Assembly (NCBI GenBank): GCA_036850595.1
Contig: CM072154.1
Location: 15,011,330 to 15,075,329, forward strand
From: Rhyacichthys aspro
Taxonomy: Eukaryota; Chordata; Actinopteri; Gobiiformes; Rhyacichthyidae
Reading direction: 5' to 3'
DNA length: 64,000 nt
In this document: in pieces, positions 1 to 15,700 of the stretch
How positions within the stretch are numbered: position 1 is the first letter of the stretch
Layout: each line of letters begins with the position of its first letter
The notes under the pieces: generated by a model
What the model was told of the DNA's origin: nothing
Databases searched by the model: none
What the model saw: the letters and a program-made list of their open reading frames with translations, nothing else
Position numbers and translations under genes: made by a program

Positions 1-3000
1 TCATCTAACAATCGAGTAAGTGCTTTACATGAACGTCCAGAGGATCTGTTACACTGAGTAAACCATTCAATTCATTTATTTGAGACTATGGGCAGCTAGT
101 ATCAATGCGCCGTGTTTTGGGTTTTCCTTTCAGGGTTGGTTCTCTGTGGAAGTGACCGAAAGTAACATCAAACTCACTGTTTCATCAAATGACATTTACT
201 TTTATTACGTAGAGTCAGTTAATTGCTGTTACTTCCATCATACTGATCACTCTAGGCAAGAGGAATGATCTTTACAAGTGGATGTTGATGCAGGACATTG
301 ATTTCTTGGTCCTTTGAGGAGTAAAGTGATATTCGAAGGGAGATTCAATGGCACTCCTCATTCACTCATCTTATTATTAGCAGTATTTATGAATTCGCTG
401 TGACCTCTATCAAGACTGAGTTGCTGCATTCTGTGCATTGTTGTATGTGACAGGCACGGTTGGCCAATCTAATTTCTACAGTAGCTTAAATTAGACTAAT
501 TTATAATTCAGTGTGTTCTGTAAACCTTTTGCACTTCCAATATTAAAGTGTGGCAAAAGTACAGGATCTTTTTTTCCCCAGAAAGCTCTTCACAGTGTTC
601 AATCCCATGCACACAGATAACAAAGAAGTCCATCCTATAGGCCCAGGTAATATGGTAATGGAAGGTCCCATGGCATGGAGAGAGATGGACCCTATTCAAA
701 GCAGACGACTCCATTTATAATGAGATGTAATCACATTCACTCTGAGGCATATGGTTTGTTTTTTGCTGGACTGTCACTGACTTCTTGCTGAAAGTGCATT
801 TCAGGTCCAATACCTAAAAAGATTGAGGAACACTGTGCATTCTGGAGGCTTTTCTGAAGACTTATTTCCATAAATCGGACAGACATAAAAAAATTCAACC
901 ATGCTGATGCAATGTTATGCCACATTAGATGCCTGATAGAAGGACAAGAGATGATACAGCCCACTAAAGGACTGTTTTAAAGGAAGAATAGTCTTAAGAA
1001 GTACGATGAAGAAGAACAAACATTGGAAACATTTTCACTTTGGCAGCTGAAGTAGTCATATATACCACCCAATTACAATCAGCGTGCTCCTTCACAGCTT
1101 GTCCCAAGCCAGATTTGTTATTCAGTCCACTCTGTTTTTGAAGCTAAGGGAGATGTCCTCTCTTCGACAGGCCAAGCAGGCCTTAACCAAACATATAATA
1201 TGGAGTTATAGTTCACTTCTGTCAGACCCATGGAGCATTTCACAGGAGCTTATGCACCATTGATTACACTGTAATTAAGATCCGTCAGGCAGCTTTAGAT
1301 CCATACAAACACAAGAAAGGTCTGTGAATTCTCCTCTCTGAAGATCTGTTACTCAAAAGCATCCACAAACAATGACAAAGACTGCTGCCTATTTGTGGAA
1401 TGTGAATATTTAGAGCTAAAATTGGCTACAGACGCAGAAACAGCTGTGTCTTGACCTTCTAGAGACACAACTGTGTGCGCGCAGGGGTCTGACGTTCTGT
1501 TGCTATGTGTTTGTTCATGTATTATCACCCTGTCACAGAGTAATTACAAAATGCACCTGATCCACTTCCTCTTCAGTGAAAAATAATGCCGTCTGTTTCT
1601 TTAAGGCTATGTTCACAATATATTCTGATCAGCATCTTCAAGTTAAGGCAACATTAGGAAACACTTTTAGGATTTTTCAGGCGCAAACACACAAGACAAG
1701 ATGTGTGGACCACTGTGTTAGGAAACCACATTTATGATTATTGAGCTTATTTATCATCATTTGATTTGCAACAACTTTGAAACAACTTCTGTCTTTGTAA
1801 AACATCCAAATGACACCACCAACAGTGCATCTATGCTCTGCAATCATCTACCTTGGCAAAAAAATAGCTTCTTTTTGATTTATCCATCTTTCTGTCTAAC
1901 AAAACCCGCAACATTACAAATTATTGACGCATTTCTCTCAGTGTCTTTGCCCTTGGCACTGGTTATGAGAGGTCTGCAAAGCCACAGAGACAAAAAGAAT
2001 CATGAAAAACCTTGAATTGTGGAAACTCATCGAATTTGTACTCGGAAAACAGGGAATTAATTAGAAAGTGTATATATGTGCTCCGAGTTCCTACTTTACT
2101 GGAAATCGATATGAGAGGAAGAAACTGCTGTTTAAAGTGATTTCACAGTAAGTGTCAGAGTGTGATGATTTGCCCCACTGTGCCTGTCAGAGCAAAGCAT
2201 GAGCAGGACGTTATTAAAGAGACGTGGCGAGAAACTGAGAAAGAGAGAGAAGGATGAAGAAGGGCCCAAGCTTCAGCAGGACACAGCTGAGCGTGCATGT
2301 CCACTGCCTCAGCTCAGACCACTGACTGACTGTTCTTGTGTGTTAGTTTAGTTGTGTTGAAGGATGATTTGGAGGAAATACCCACTAGCTGTTAAGCTGA
2401 GATGGGTTTGAGAAATTTTCAGTTTTGTAAGTAGCCTTTTCTTCTGCACCTGATGTTTACTGTCCCTTTAACTGCTCAGGTATCTATATTTTCCTATTTC
2501 ATATTTCATTTTTTACAGACATGGTTAGATGTATTCATGCAACAGTTCTTTATCTAAAACCTTCATCCATGTGGCAGACAATTCCTCTAAATGACAACAT
2601 CTATTTTACTCATTTTAAATTACCTGCTCTTTTGAGACATTATGTGTCTAATCACTGAATAAATGAGATCTACCTACTCACTTTGATCCCTGCCAAAGCT
2701 GGTCTGCTCTGATGTATTCATTCCGGGTCTTGCCAGGTGCCATCACAGTACAATATTGCAGTATAGCTTCTAAGCACATTGAATAGGGTTGAGATACTAT
2801 TTTGCCTTTTCTTCCTCATTCCTTCCACCACCTTTGACCTGCAGCCCCTCCTGCTGCACAGTTCTTCCCTGAGCTCCTCATCATTTCTCAAGTATGTTTT
2901 ATCTGACTTCCATCCTACTTTTAATTCGCAATTCTCTTTCAGTCTTTTGCACTTCCATTGATTTTTTTTTCTATCCTCAAACCTGATCTGCTTCCCAAAT

Positions 3001-6000
3001 CCCTCAACAATTTTCCTTCGATTCTTCCTTTATCTGTCGCCTTTCGTGTACGCGTGGCCCCCGCCTCCTTCATCTCTCTGCTCTGTGTGCTTTCATTCAC
3101 CTTAAGCTGCAGTTAATGATGAATGAGGTGAAGCTCCCCTGGGCGCAGACCTTGGTATCTCAGTTGGATTGTGCTCGGATCCCCACTGGACTTTGGGTCT
3201 AATTCCTTATTCATAGGCTGCCTCAGCGTCAGTCCAGCCACTGTGGTGTAACTCTAGAGACCCATCACTCTCATGACAACTGCTCTCAAAGTTCATGCCT
3301 TTTCTCCAACTGGCATCAATTTATCTCCAATGTTCTTTTGCCCAAGGTAGCTTTGAGTCTCACACTTCAAAGATGGAGAAAATCACTGTCTATCAACGTG
3401 ATACACTGGACAAAAAAAAATCAAATGTAGAGAGAGATGTGAACTACAAAAGAACCACTCCCACTGATATGTACTGTATGTTTGGTTTTGCACACCACAC
3501 TCTTTTGTAGGCACATCTGAGCTCAGACACAATGAAGTTATAAATGTCTTTATCCTCTGAGCGAGCCAACACAAAGCCATTTCAGCCCTGAACCCTGAAA
3601 ACGTTCATGTTTTGCGAGGATTGGAGATAGCTTCTAGACAATGCTATTCAGCCTCAAAGCAAATGTCTGTCTTCTCTTTCAGCACCATTCCCAGGAAAAT
3701 TACACAACAATCACCGAGCAGTTACTTCCAGCAGCTTTTTGTCTTCTTTCACGGGGAGTGGTGCGAGGTGATCCGGGCTCAGTTTGAATGAATGTCAGTT
3801 ATTCAGCTCAAAAATCACGAGGAGGATTCAGAAGTAATCCTGGAAGAGGCTGCTATCAGGGACACAGTGCCCTCCTTTCAGAAAGCGAGCCAACAAGTCT
3901 AATCTGCATTCTGAAATGAGGAGAGCGAATGTGTGGAGCTTTTACAGGCCTATATTTTAGTACTTTTACTGCTCACGCATCAGTGTTTGTCTTTGAACAA
4001 CGAGGGCCCTAATTAATGCCTTCTCGTCCACATTGAGTTAGGTTGCTTTAATGTAATTGCATGTGGGTCAGATCCCAGGCCTTTCCAGAGCCATCTTGAC
4101 TTCAGCATGAATTAGTGGCCTGATAAAAACAGTTTCTGAGCAGTTGTCAAGGCGCATTCACTCAAATGGTTAAAAAAAAAGAGTTCAATGAGTATATTGT
4201 TCACAGAGCGTGGTTTTTACTAATGAACAGAGGCAGATAGTGTAGCCAAAATAAATTGAATCACTGTGATCTAATTATTAATGATGTTATTACGACTACT
4301 CAGGTTCAATTGAGCTAAAATGAAGAGTAGTAGAAGGTCCAGATACATTTGTTTTCTCACAGCCTTCGTTTGATTTTGCATCAAGCAAGTTTCTCTCTGC
4401 TATGATTGTGTGGACTTGATTGGTGGAATTGAGATAACCGTAAGACACTGGTCAAGCTTTGGATGAAAGACGTAAAGTAAAACTTGTTTTTCTCTCAAAT
4501 ACAATGACATTTTTGAAACGTCCAATTAATTAAAGAAAGAACTAATACAGGCATGGCAATCGATCTCTCTCAGAAGTGCAAATGTGGAGCAGTTGGAGAG
4601 AGTAAGAGAAGATGGAGGCTGCTGTGCTCCCTTCAAAGCCTTGAGCCACAACTGATCACTTTGTTCCCATTTCCACATGAATATTAGACATTAGTCATGG
4701 TTTGTGAACAAAGGGGCCAAATACACGGGAATTATGAGCTATAAGAGACTGGTGGCTATGATCAGAGACGAGAGCAAGGAGTCCCCTGTTAGCTTTAAAG
4801 ACTGTATAATTATCTTGCAATATGATATTAACATTGTGTCACTACATTTGCACTTTACTTCACTGCAAATGTTTTTATGATGATTTCTGACGATGAAAGA
4901 TGTAATCCTGCCGAATTTAGGTGGAGTACTAATGAAAGCTACAAAATAAACAAGTTACTGTGGAAACCTTTAGTACATCCTTGCACGACAGTTCTAAAAT
5001 CATTTATATTTGGCTCATCACATCAAAATTCTGCATTTTTTTTCAATCTTTTCCCTCTACCTGTCAAAATGTCTGCTTCTTATCTCATGAGCTTTGATTA
5101 TCTATGCCTGACAATAGCCATATCATTTATTTAAAGCCGCTATTCACAGCTGAATGCATACATAATGAATGGCTTTTCATAAAAAGGAAGAAAAAAAAGA
5201 CCCCACACCAGACATTAAAACAAAACACGGACAACCAAGGCCAGTTTCTCTTGAAGCTTCAACTGTTCAGCTTCTTAGCTTGAGCCAGAAAGCAAACCGT
5301 GTCTCTTTTAGCAATATTTACACACATTAGGATGACACCAGATACGCCCACATTTACTGCTATCTTGACCTGTGGACCATTTCTCTATGTTTTATTCATC
5401 TGTGCTGTCACATGAATGTTTTATCGAGGCATCTCACTGTCACCGTTTCACACAAACCTCCGCTTCACTCGTCACTTTGTGTAAACGTATTAAGTGTTGA
5501 TCACAAGCTGTTTTAGTGAGTGTCGGCTCAGAGATTATCAGTGCCCTGCCTTTAAGTATGAAATTAATTGCAAAATCATTGTGTGTATATTCCCTAAAGG
5601 ACACAGATTTAATTAGATTTTCATCTAAATGGCTAACCAAAATGAAATATTCATGATTTTGCATAGTAAGTTCTTTAGTGTCCCTTGGCGCTGCTTTTAT
5701 ATAAAGAGGACAAGTAAATATCACTCATTTAAATTGCTCTCAAAACATTACACTTTTAATATACTGGGTTAAATAACTGTCTTTGATAGTATCCACAGAC
5801 ATATGGGTAACTCTTTTTCAGGCAGCGCTAGGAACTGAAACAATGAAGGTTAACTAGTGTGTGCAAGTTTGGCAGAAGTCAAAAAGTATTAAACTGAACT
5901 TCTGACTGAAACCCAAACAAATGCTAGATTACTTCAAATTTAGAAAAGTCAGAGTATTATGCATCACAAGAATTACATTACTTTACAATTCTCAGTGTCA

Positions 6001-9000
6001 CTCAACCGAACATATGCATAAAATTGAGACATAATGATTCCACCTGAGAAATGTTTGTTGAAATACCAAGCACAAAAACTCTTACCGGACCTTACTTTTC
6101 CCTCAGCCTGGTGACTCACTACTCGTTATCTTATTACATCCCTCCATAACAATATTAATGTAAGGTGGAAAACCAAAACTATGACAAATATGATAAAGTA
6201 AATGTTGATAAAATACTGTGGCTGTGTGCTGCGACTGTGAGCAGGAGCACGGAAAAACATCTTGAGTGACATTACAGCGCAGAGTGGGTTTATCCTGTCA
6301 CAACATTACTGAGAGGAGAACTTTAGTGTGTGTGCCCCTTCCTGTCACCTCTCAAGGTGAAAGGCATGTTTTTCCATCTGACTGGACCTATACCTTGTGG
6401 GTTGGTGTCACTTTCGGCGGCCCGTACAATGAAGCGCTTGATCATGTAGAGATTGCCTTTCTCCCCTGGAGTTTACACCATTATCATGCATCAATACTGA
6501 GAGAGCTGCACCCAGCCTCCCCAGGTTCTGTCAGACTCTACACACTGTAAGGACACTTCATACTCTCCCTTATGAGACTGTGCCGATGGATTTCTAAGGA
6601 TTATTATTAAAAAATTAAATCTTTGAGCCATGATTAAGTTGTACATTATAATACATATCCTCACTGTAAGTAAATATTGTGCTGTTATTCTATGTGTAAG
6701 GTGCTCTAACATCTGTATGTGTTTTTAAGTTATCATTGTGTCAGCTATAGAGCCCCATCTTAACATGACCAATCTGTTTTGTTTCATTCTTTCCTTAGGT
6801 GTCTCATATATGACAGCAAAATAATATAACAATATTATTCTGGTTTTAAATTACTGGTTTCTCCTCACCTAGAAATGACAAGCATCTCTGCATCAAATGA
6901 TCTTCTATATGTTGTGGAATGACATTGCACATCTGAACCCATTTGATTTATCATTTTAGATTAAAGCTCATATAAATAAAAATATGTCATTTAAGATGAG
7001 AGCTGCATGTAATCTGTCTTCAGACTGAGGAGATTACAAATGCATCATAAAACCCCATGCATTACAATATGTTGCTTTCTTCTGCCTAAACCGGCACAAT
7101 TTAGTTTAAATAAACACTACATTTCACTGTATTCTGCTGCAGGAGATATGCCATTGCACATTATATTTTCTAATGTTTTGACCCTAAGAATCTTACACAG
7201 GCCATCCTTGCCAAAATGTAAGAAAAGACCTTTGAAGACACACACATGCACTGTGCCTGACCTTTCACAATACAGTGTATAGCTGGAGGTCATGGACTCC
7301 ACTGTGCATTCACGTCACAGAGTATAACACAGTGCACCCCTCTGCCCTCTCTCAGGGGACGAGGAGAAAAACATGCAAAAACAAACACATACACACAGTT
7401 CTACAGCTGAGCTAGATCATCATTGAGTGACAGCACTGGCCAAAAAGACAAGACTATGCCACACAAATATTTAATAAGCATATTTTTTCTCTATATTTGT
7501 ATTCACATGATGCTGAAACAGGTCACGCTAGTATCATCATCGCAGTGTGAAGCCTCTATTTTGTAAAACAAGCTTGAACCATGAGCAATGACAGCACAGT
7601 GTCCACAGGGGGGGGGTCAGGGGGGTTCACTTCAGAATAATGGGGTGAAAAGCCATAAGAAAGCTTTTGATTACATAAGTTAGTCAGGATGCTCCTCGCC
7701 TCAGGAAGACGTGAGGCCAGTCACCTGTCAGTTTTACTAAGCTCCAATGTATATAACAAGATGATTACAATTAGGTAGTGTAATTATATATTATAGATGA
7801 TGTGCCAGCTCTTGGCTCATAATCACATAATAATCCACGGGAAATTGTGACATAATGCTCAAATGTCAACTTCAATCAGTTTTGAAACCAATTGCAGTAA
7901 ACAAACAGCTACATCTTTCATAAATAAGCCAACAGCTGAAGAATAGCAATGTGAGATACAAATTAAGTTCTTGTCATTAGAACAATTTATCTCAGTTAAT
8001 TAAACTTGATTCCCCTCTGTATTCCAGTTAAAAGTAATTAGATGTGGTGGTTACTGACATTTTCCAAGTCTGTCAAGAGATTCTGCTGAATAAAGTGGCA
8101 ACTTTGGATCTTGTGTCTCACTCAGCTTCAGCAATGACTAAGCTTTTCAGTAAAACTGTGTCTGTCTGTGTCTGGTTTGTCTAAATTCAGCAGCTTTGCC
8201 TTTTTTACCGTTGCTGTAAGTGTGGGTTTTATATGCAAAAAGATGGCCTTCGGGTTTAAACTTTTGATATCCATTGTTACAGATTCTTTTTACATACTGC
8301 ATTTAATTCTATTTGTGATTATCTCATCTAAAGTAATATCCTTTTGGCTTTCATACTCACAACTTTTATATCAATAAGATGTGAGTTATTATCCGAGAGG
8401 TGCCATTATGTGTATAATAATACTACCTATAACAAAATAAACCATAGACAGAAAAATAGACCAATAAACTGTGACATTTCCCATATAAACCTGCAAGGGG
8501 TTGATGAAGCCACAGAAGTTAGCATACTAAATTCAGTTTGACGATCACAAAGATAGACATAGCTACATATTTATGAACCACAAAAAAGAGCTGCCCTATT
8601 GATATCCTGAATGAATAAGGACCAACACATTCTCCAGTTGTTGTAATGATTCCAACACCAAAGCCTTCATACAGAGAAAGTTGTTAAATTGTACACTCTT
8701 GCCACCTGAAGAGCTGCCCACTGTGCAACTACTTCTCTCCTTTGATCAACATGATCAACATGCAGAGAGTGATAAACAAGATTCAAGGGAATCAAATCTG
8801 TACTCTAGTTCAGCCGGGATCATCAAAACACCTCATTCCATTTGAAGAGGAAATGTTTTATGCTTTAGTAAGGCCTCCCAAAGTAGTACTATGGGTTTTT
8901 TTGGCTCAGAAAAGGCCCGTGTTGACTGCAAATCTGCCTATAGTATGTGCTTTGATGGGTCGTGTGGAAAATAGGAACTAGACACGTTATGGTGTTGTAT

Positions 9001-9758
9001 GAAATAAAAAAATCTTTGAGACATGTTAGTATTTTACGAGTAACAGTGATGTTTTTTTCTGAAATTGTGTGTAATTTTTTATTAATGGGATTTAACTGTT
9101 TTCTCTGAAGACATTTGTGACGTTACAGAAAAGATTGTTGTTCAAAAACATTGCTGTCAGTATTTAGTGAAGTTTCAGCCTATAGGATTTAGACTTGGGA
9201 AGTATAAATGCAGAATGTATAATTGTTGTGTCAGGATGCTTTTGTATGGTGTTTTTTTCCCTAAGGTTTAGTATGTGTGCAGTGCCTTGATAAGCTCATA
9301 TATAATACATAGGAAGCCATGGTGCTCAATTCAGATTCTTGCCAGATATGTTATATTTTTGACAGTTCACATTACTTATACTGAATCGGATTGGGGTGAC
9401 ACATGGTCCCAAAGTGGTCCGTGTGTGCATTATCCACATGCACAGAAATCTGAAGGCACATGCACTGACCATTGCAGTCAGCATTTATGCAAATATCAAG
9501 GCTAAGGATTGGATCAGTATCTCTTTAAAAGTGGAATTAGGCAAAAACATAAGATAATGCTCTTCACACCAACAATTTTAATATAATATCACAATTTAAC
9601 CTTTTTTGTGCCCTTTCCTTATTGTGTAATGTTATTATCTAATAGACAGTACAGGTTTCTGGTTAAGATGCTTATCCAACCTAACACTCAGTAATGGTAC
9701 AAGTACACAATAGCTGTTGGTTGGTTTGAATTATTAGCTGTTTTCTTTTTGTCTTCTG
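1..9758. other. Non-coding left flank, part 1
   Basis: AT-rich DNA with no open frame that looks coding: the frames are short, lack splice-linked partners and resemble no protein I know. Visible structure is limited to a G9-TCA-G6 run at 7,608-7,625 and short homeodomain-like AT cores, for example near 3,990-4,130 and 5,560-5,620. It could be intergenic DNA or a large intron of a neighbour such as kcnd3, the gene beside CTTNBP2NL in human; no kcnd3 coding exon was recognised. Confidence 0.5.
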
Positions 9759-9781
9759 AAAAAAAAAAAAAAAAAAAAAAA
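9759..9781 (+). repeat. poly(A) tract
   Basis: An uninterrupted run of 23 A. It may be the tail of a decayed retroposed element, but I see no recognisable element body or target-site duplication beside it. Confidence 0.9.
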
Positions 9782-12700
9782 TTAGTTAGTTTAGGGCCAC
9801 TTCTCAATTATTATTTTTAACATTACAAATCCCATATTACAACTCTCCTAACAGTCATTATTATGTGTATGTATTTGTATATCTCCCCATGGACTCTATT
9901 TCACCTACTCTTCTTAAAATCCAATATACCAAAGGCAACATACATTTGCTTGAGTGTTTTCTCAAGTATACCTACACATTTTCTGTAATATTAGATTGTC
10001 TTCCTTCCAAATCCTCAGTGAGTGACTCTCTAACAATGAGTAACAAAACATAGCTGACTGATCCGGAGCTCTTTCACCACATCAATCCTACTGTGCCTCT
10101 GTTGCACCAAACCTTTGCTGCTTTGTTCATCATCCCACTCCAAAATGAATAAATCCCAACACACACAAAGGTACTCACCCAAATAATGAAAAGGCTCACG
10201 AGATTTCACACTGGCAAATCACAAAAGCTGTTCCAATAGAAGCTCGGTGACATTGATTTGACTTTCTAAACCATGTTCATTTCCAGAAGTAGTTCTTCCC
10301 AGTGTCAGGTCTGGCTAAGCACATGACATTTACAATTATACTGTCTCTGTCACATAGAATTAAGTATTCACCACAACACAACCTTGGCACTATACCTGAT
10401 TATTAATGCACGTGATGTGGATGGTAATTATATTTCACATTAGAACTGGCCATGTTTTCATAACCTGCCTGGTCTTTCTCTGTGGTGTAGATAATTAGCC
10501 TTCTCTTCTATGTCCCTTCTTTGTCACAGGGAACATGGTAAAAGAAAAAGCAAAGCGAGAGGATATATGTAATGCATGCAAATAGAAGCCTTAGGCATTA
10601 TGAATTCGTGACACAGTGTGTATGGTGTGTGTGTGTGTGTGTGTGTGGGTAAGAGAGAGGCTGTCTTTGCCCTGAAAGAGACAGCTTTGTGTTTTTGCAG
10701 CAGTCAGAGTCCCAGGTGTGTTTAGATAGTTGCACTAATGGTCCCCACAGTCACAGCTAAGTGAACAGCCCTGCATCATCCCTCAGTAAAAAAGCACTTC
10801 CATAAAAGCGATAAACGCTAGAATATGGCAGACACCACTTGCATCAAAATGCTAGATGTGGAAAGTCAACCAGTTGTGTTCCTATAAGAATGTATACTTT
10901 ATAAGAATCAATTCTTTGGGTAGGTTAACATACATTTACATAGCAACTAACAGGGCTTACTAGACCATAAGTGACAGCAAGAAATCAGTGTTCATATTCA
11001 CGTAAGTTATTCAATCTAAATATGCTCCAGGCTGTGTTGTGTTTCTCTTAACAGTACTTGCAAAGCAGCATGGCCCTTGCCATATGCTACCTTTGATTAC
11101 TGTAACAAACCATTAAACACACAAACACAATGTTGAGTGACTGTGCTTACAGCTGTACAGTAGTTATGTGAGGTTGATGTGACACCATCGTCTGTTACAA
11201 ATCACTTTCACTGCCATTTTCTCTGTGAGTCGCTGTGATGACTCCTCAAACATGTGCTATTGTCATCATCACCATTTCCTTTTCTGTCACCATGATTCTC
11301 ATCATCATTATCATCTCCCCATGATTCATGACATCATTAGTAGGCTACCTTTAGGTGTCTTATACAGAGCCCATCCTCACTAGTGCCTTATATGTACAAC
11401 ATGGACTGTAGAGTATGGATAATCACATTGAGATTTATGACCAGAAAAGCCACGATTGCGTGGCCATTAAACAGAGACTGACCACAGGTACATGACACAC
11501 TGATGTCTGCCTCTTCACTGTGAGCCCTATCAATGTATGGGCTTAGTTCCAGTTTACGCCACCTGTTCATAGGCCTGTAATTTGGAGACAGCATAACAGA
11601 TGGCACTGTGTCTGTTCTATGGCACATTGTTATAAATTACTCTATAGATGGATGTGATTGAAAAAAGGAACAATTCTGATGGCAAAGATAGCTGAGCTCT
11701 CTGCAAATTTAGAAAATGTGCTCTTTTCTGTTCCAGCAAACAATATAATAATGATAATGATGAAGTCAGTTTAATTTGCTTGTGTCTGGCATGGTAAACT
11801 ACAGCACTTGCAACAATGAAATGAGGACACTGATAGTGCCAGGACACTAAGGCCTTGACATCCATGCACATCACAACCTCACAAATGTCACCTAAATATC
11901 ACTACATCCTCTTTTACTGTTCATACAATGTCTACATTTTGAGTTTGCTTTTAACTATAAATAGAAATTCTTATGGCATTGGTGGCCATTATGTGACATA
12001 TGTTGTATGAAACCTGAATACAATGTATTCTCATATACCACTGCAGTTGTAATGCTACTCAGTATTTAAGACACCACACATTATATTCTTTTTTTATTAT
12101 ATGTGCAGCTACTTTCTGCAGTGTAACATTAAAAACAAACCTTTGTCATTTAACTATCAGAAGTGTGCTAAATGTGTGCTTCACACATTCACACAAAAAC
12201 AGATTCTGAGATGATGAAACAAGCATAAAATAGAAACAAATGTAAACATTATTTTATGACAGTGCATCATGTTAATGCCATCTGGAGTCTTCCATAAGTT
12301 CTGTGACCTGTGGAATAAGACTTGGTAACTCACATTGCAAATGTTGACAGCTTTCTCGGTGGCAACTTGGTTTGATGTGACGTAGTCTAATCGCTGTTGT
12401 CAATTCCCTTGAGCAAGTGGGATGATGCCTGTGATGCTACGCCAAGCAAGGATCTCAAGGGGAAGTGGAGCAGCTGGAAATGCACAGTCCGCAGCGTGCT
12501 TAATGTTTTGACGTACCAGCTGAAGCTATTCACAGAGCACAGCAAATGATGAAAAGCCACAATTTTAAATCTGGCCTTACACTGACATACTACTTGCTGA
12601 GGTTTCCCATTATGAGTGTGCTGGTCATTAAGTTGTGATTTGAAGAACTCTAGTGAGTGGAGCAGAGGTGTTGGCAAAAAAAACCTGAACACCTTTCCTG

Positions 12701-15700
12701 AGTCTTCTTTCAAAGATTTTAGTTTTTCATATGTAACACACATATCCAGCCAGGATTAAGTTATGTGAAGTTGAACAGTCACAGCTGGGCTACTTTGACT
12801 GCTCCATCATGTTCACTGTGTTAAAGGTATAATGTACAAAAGTTCAAGGTGAATGTTTCAAAACCAAAATGACTATACTCCATCTTTTCTTTTAGTGGTC
12901 ATCACTAGAAGTTTTATTTCATCTGAAAGCTGTGTGATTGGCTGACAGCTACACATTTGAAGACATCCCTCCCATGTAAATAAAGGAGTAAAATTGTTAA
13001 ATCCAAGCATTTATTCTGTAGATAAACCCACCTCCAAAAGGGACATGAGCGGGAGATAAAAGGATTCCTATCGTTTAAGGATGAATTTAATATTTCGTGA
13101 CAATCCTGCATATAGCTTTAAGTAAGTGGGTTGATGAAGTACTCAATTTGTCTGTTACAACCAAATTGATCACAGGCTTCTTTCTAAGTTTTATACAGCT
13201 TCATAAATCAATAGTATACTTTAAAAATGACACCAACAAAATGATTATTTCTCTTCTCGGTGGTGAATGTGCTGTCTGATGTCTCAGTTTAATTCCTTGC
13301 CACACTCATTTCTTACGCAGTGCAATTGATAATCCTCAATATATCAACGTCTGGGCAAATCTATCGGAGTGGAGCACTATGTCATTGATATTATTGTGGC
13401 CAAATGTGCAGTTTACTTTCTGCATTGAATCCTAATGCATGATTAAGTTGCAGAACTAATGTTTCTAGCGGTCATCTATCATCTTTTACTTTAATAATTT
13501 ATCACGGTTAAATTAGAATGTATGTTTCGACTGTGAATTAAACATGAGCAGTAATTTGAACAGGAAATGAAAGGTATGTAGTGACATCGAAATGTACGAC
13601 TAAATCACTCGGCAAAGCAGGTCTGAGAAATAGCTGTAAAAACACATGAAATATGCATGTTCCCAGGGATATTATTAGATCACAGATGTTCTATTCAGTC
13701 TACACAAAGGTAAGCTGCCTGCAGTAGCCGCCGCACAACCAGCGCTCACGCCGACCTGCAGCAGTCACTGTTAGTTAGCCAACTGTCAGGCAACAAGCAG
13801 CCGAAATATCAACCGAGTCTTTCTGAAACATTATTTATAGGCCCTTCCTCTTGTGCGTTTGATCATACAATGCACTGACTTTTATAAATTCACGCTTCTT
13901 TGCAAGGCTATGTTAATCCAGGACCTTTTTGGTCGACTGAGAGCGGCAAAAAGTGCAGTGTTGAAGGTTTTATCACAGCGTAAAAGCTTAATTCTTTTCA
14001 ACATCACACTAATTGTAAGACGTTTGGCTCCAAAATGAAGTGAGGTAGGCACTTTTACCCACAGGATATGAGGCTGACTTCCTGACACTTTGATCCTTTT
14101 TATCTTCTCGGTCCCAGCGTGTCCTCACTTCCAGCACCACTGCTCTTTTGGGGTTACTTTATTACAGCCTAAAATTATCACTTGCACACTTTTTTTTCTG
14201 CAATGCATTCAAATGTCTTTATTTTACAGCTAATGGAACTATCTTTATGGGATGTCCTTTCACAGTGAACAGGAAATTGATGTTGTTGTGTTGTCTTTGT
14301 GAGTTCAATGAGCAGTCTTTATTTGAGCCAGTGGATACAGCTGACTATATCAAATACTGTTGGACTGTGTTCTTGAGAAAGTCTTGGCAGCAGAGAAGAG
14401 TGGACATGTTCCTCCTGGACATGACGCTTTCATACAGAGACCATGTTTGACATTCCACTTGTCGTAATGCAGATAAAATCACAGTGCAAATGTCTGGTAA
14501 TAACAGTTTATGGTGCTTACTCTGAAAATGGTTTTTAAACAAAATAACCGTAACAACTGTAATTACTAATATGGTCAAATTACAGACAGCAGACAGTGGC
14601 TTCGCTGCCTGCGATGATTGTGTGCATGCTTCAGTGGAGCAGTGTTAACAAGGCTGCTTTTAAAAAGGTCAATGAGACACACACACACAAAAACAACAAA
14701 AAATGTACATGGATGCATGTAATTGCAGGAAAACAAAATGAAATCCATTGGGCCTCTACTTTAACAACAGTGGCATATTTTCAAAGGTAAAAAAATAGTG
14801 AAAGTAGGCATTTGTCTAACCTTCAATGAGTGTGGTAGGTAGAGGTAAATCTGGATTATAAAAGGACCTCCTGACCTTCTTTCTTTAATTTGATGTACAA
14901 ATAGAATTGTGTTATGCAAACGAAAGCATCAAGGCCTAAGTGGGTTAAGTGCAAATAAGGGTTAAACCAAAGTCAGTTGATGCGGTGAGGACACGGTGAT
15001 GGACATGGAACAATAAAATACGCTCTCAGGATAAAAGAGGGCTGCATTCTATTTTCAATGGGATAACCGTATGCTTGGTTCCTGACTCCTGAGTTGAATT
15101 GGATCACAGCAAGAAGACAGGTCTTTATTAAGCTCAAGTGCTTTAATTTGCAAAGGACCTTGTGATTCTATTGTCCTTTGCTGTTGTTGAAGCTAACAAA
15201 AGGCAAAAGGATGTTTTTTTTCTTGTTTGCACAAAAATTGGTTTGATAAAAGCAAATACTGTGCTGCCGCCACAGGAAAACATAAGCAGCATAGATCTGA
15301 CCAGGACTACAGAGGAAACTTCATATTTACTTGATTTGTTTGTTGACATGTTGTTTCCAAGAAAATTACTTTATAAGAAATAAGAATACATGCAACAATC
15401 AGTGCTATTTTAAAATGATTTGTGGAAAAAGTGAAGTTTCTTTCAGTCTTCTGAATAAACACGAAATGCAAATGCAATAGTGCAACTTGATATTTTAGTG
15501 CCATAAATAAAACAATAAACAGAGCTTGTGTTGATGCTTGGTCTGTGGAGCTGGTGTGTGTGTTCATCCCAGAGGGAGTAACAGTGAAGTTACACTGTGT
15601 TCCAGCGAGTTTAGTGAGAAGAGGGGGCAGAGGATTGTACCCTATTGCATTAAGTTTGTTGAAAAAGCACCACTGTACACTGCAATAAACAAAGCCATGT

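Noticed and set aside
12387..12743. 118-codon minus-strand open frame, first suspected to be transposase remains
   Set aside because: No DDE, zinc-finger or hAT dimerisation motif could be seen, and no terminal inverted repeats flank it.
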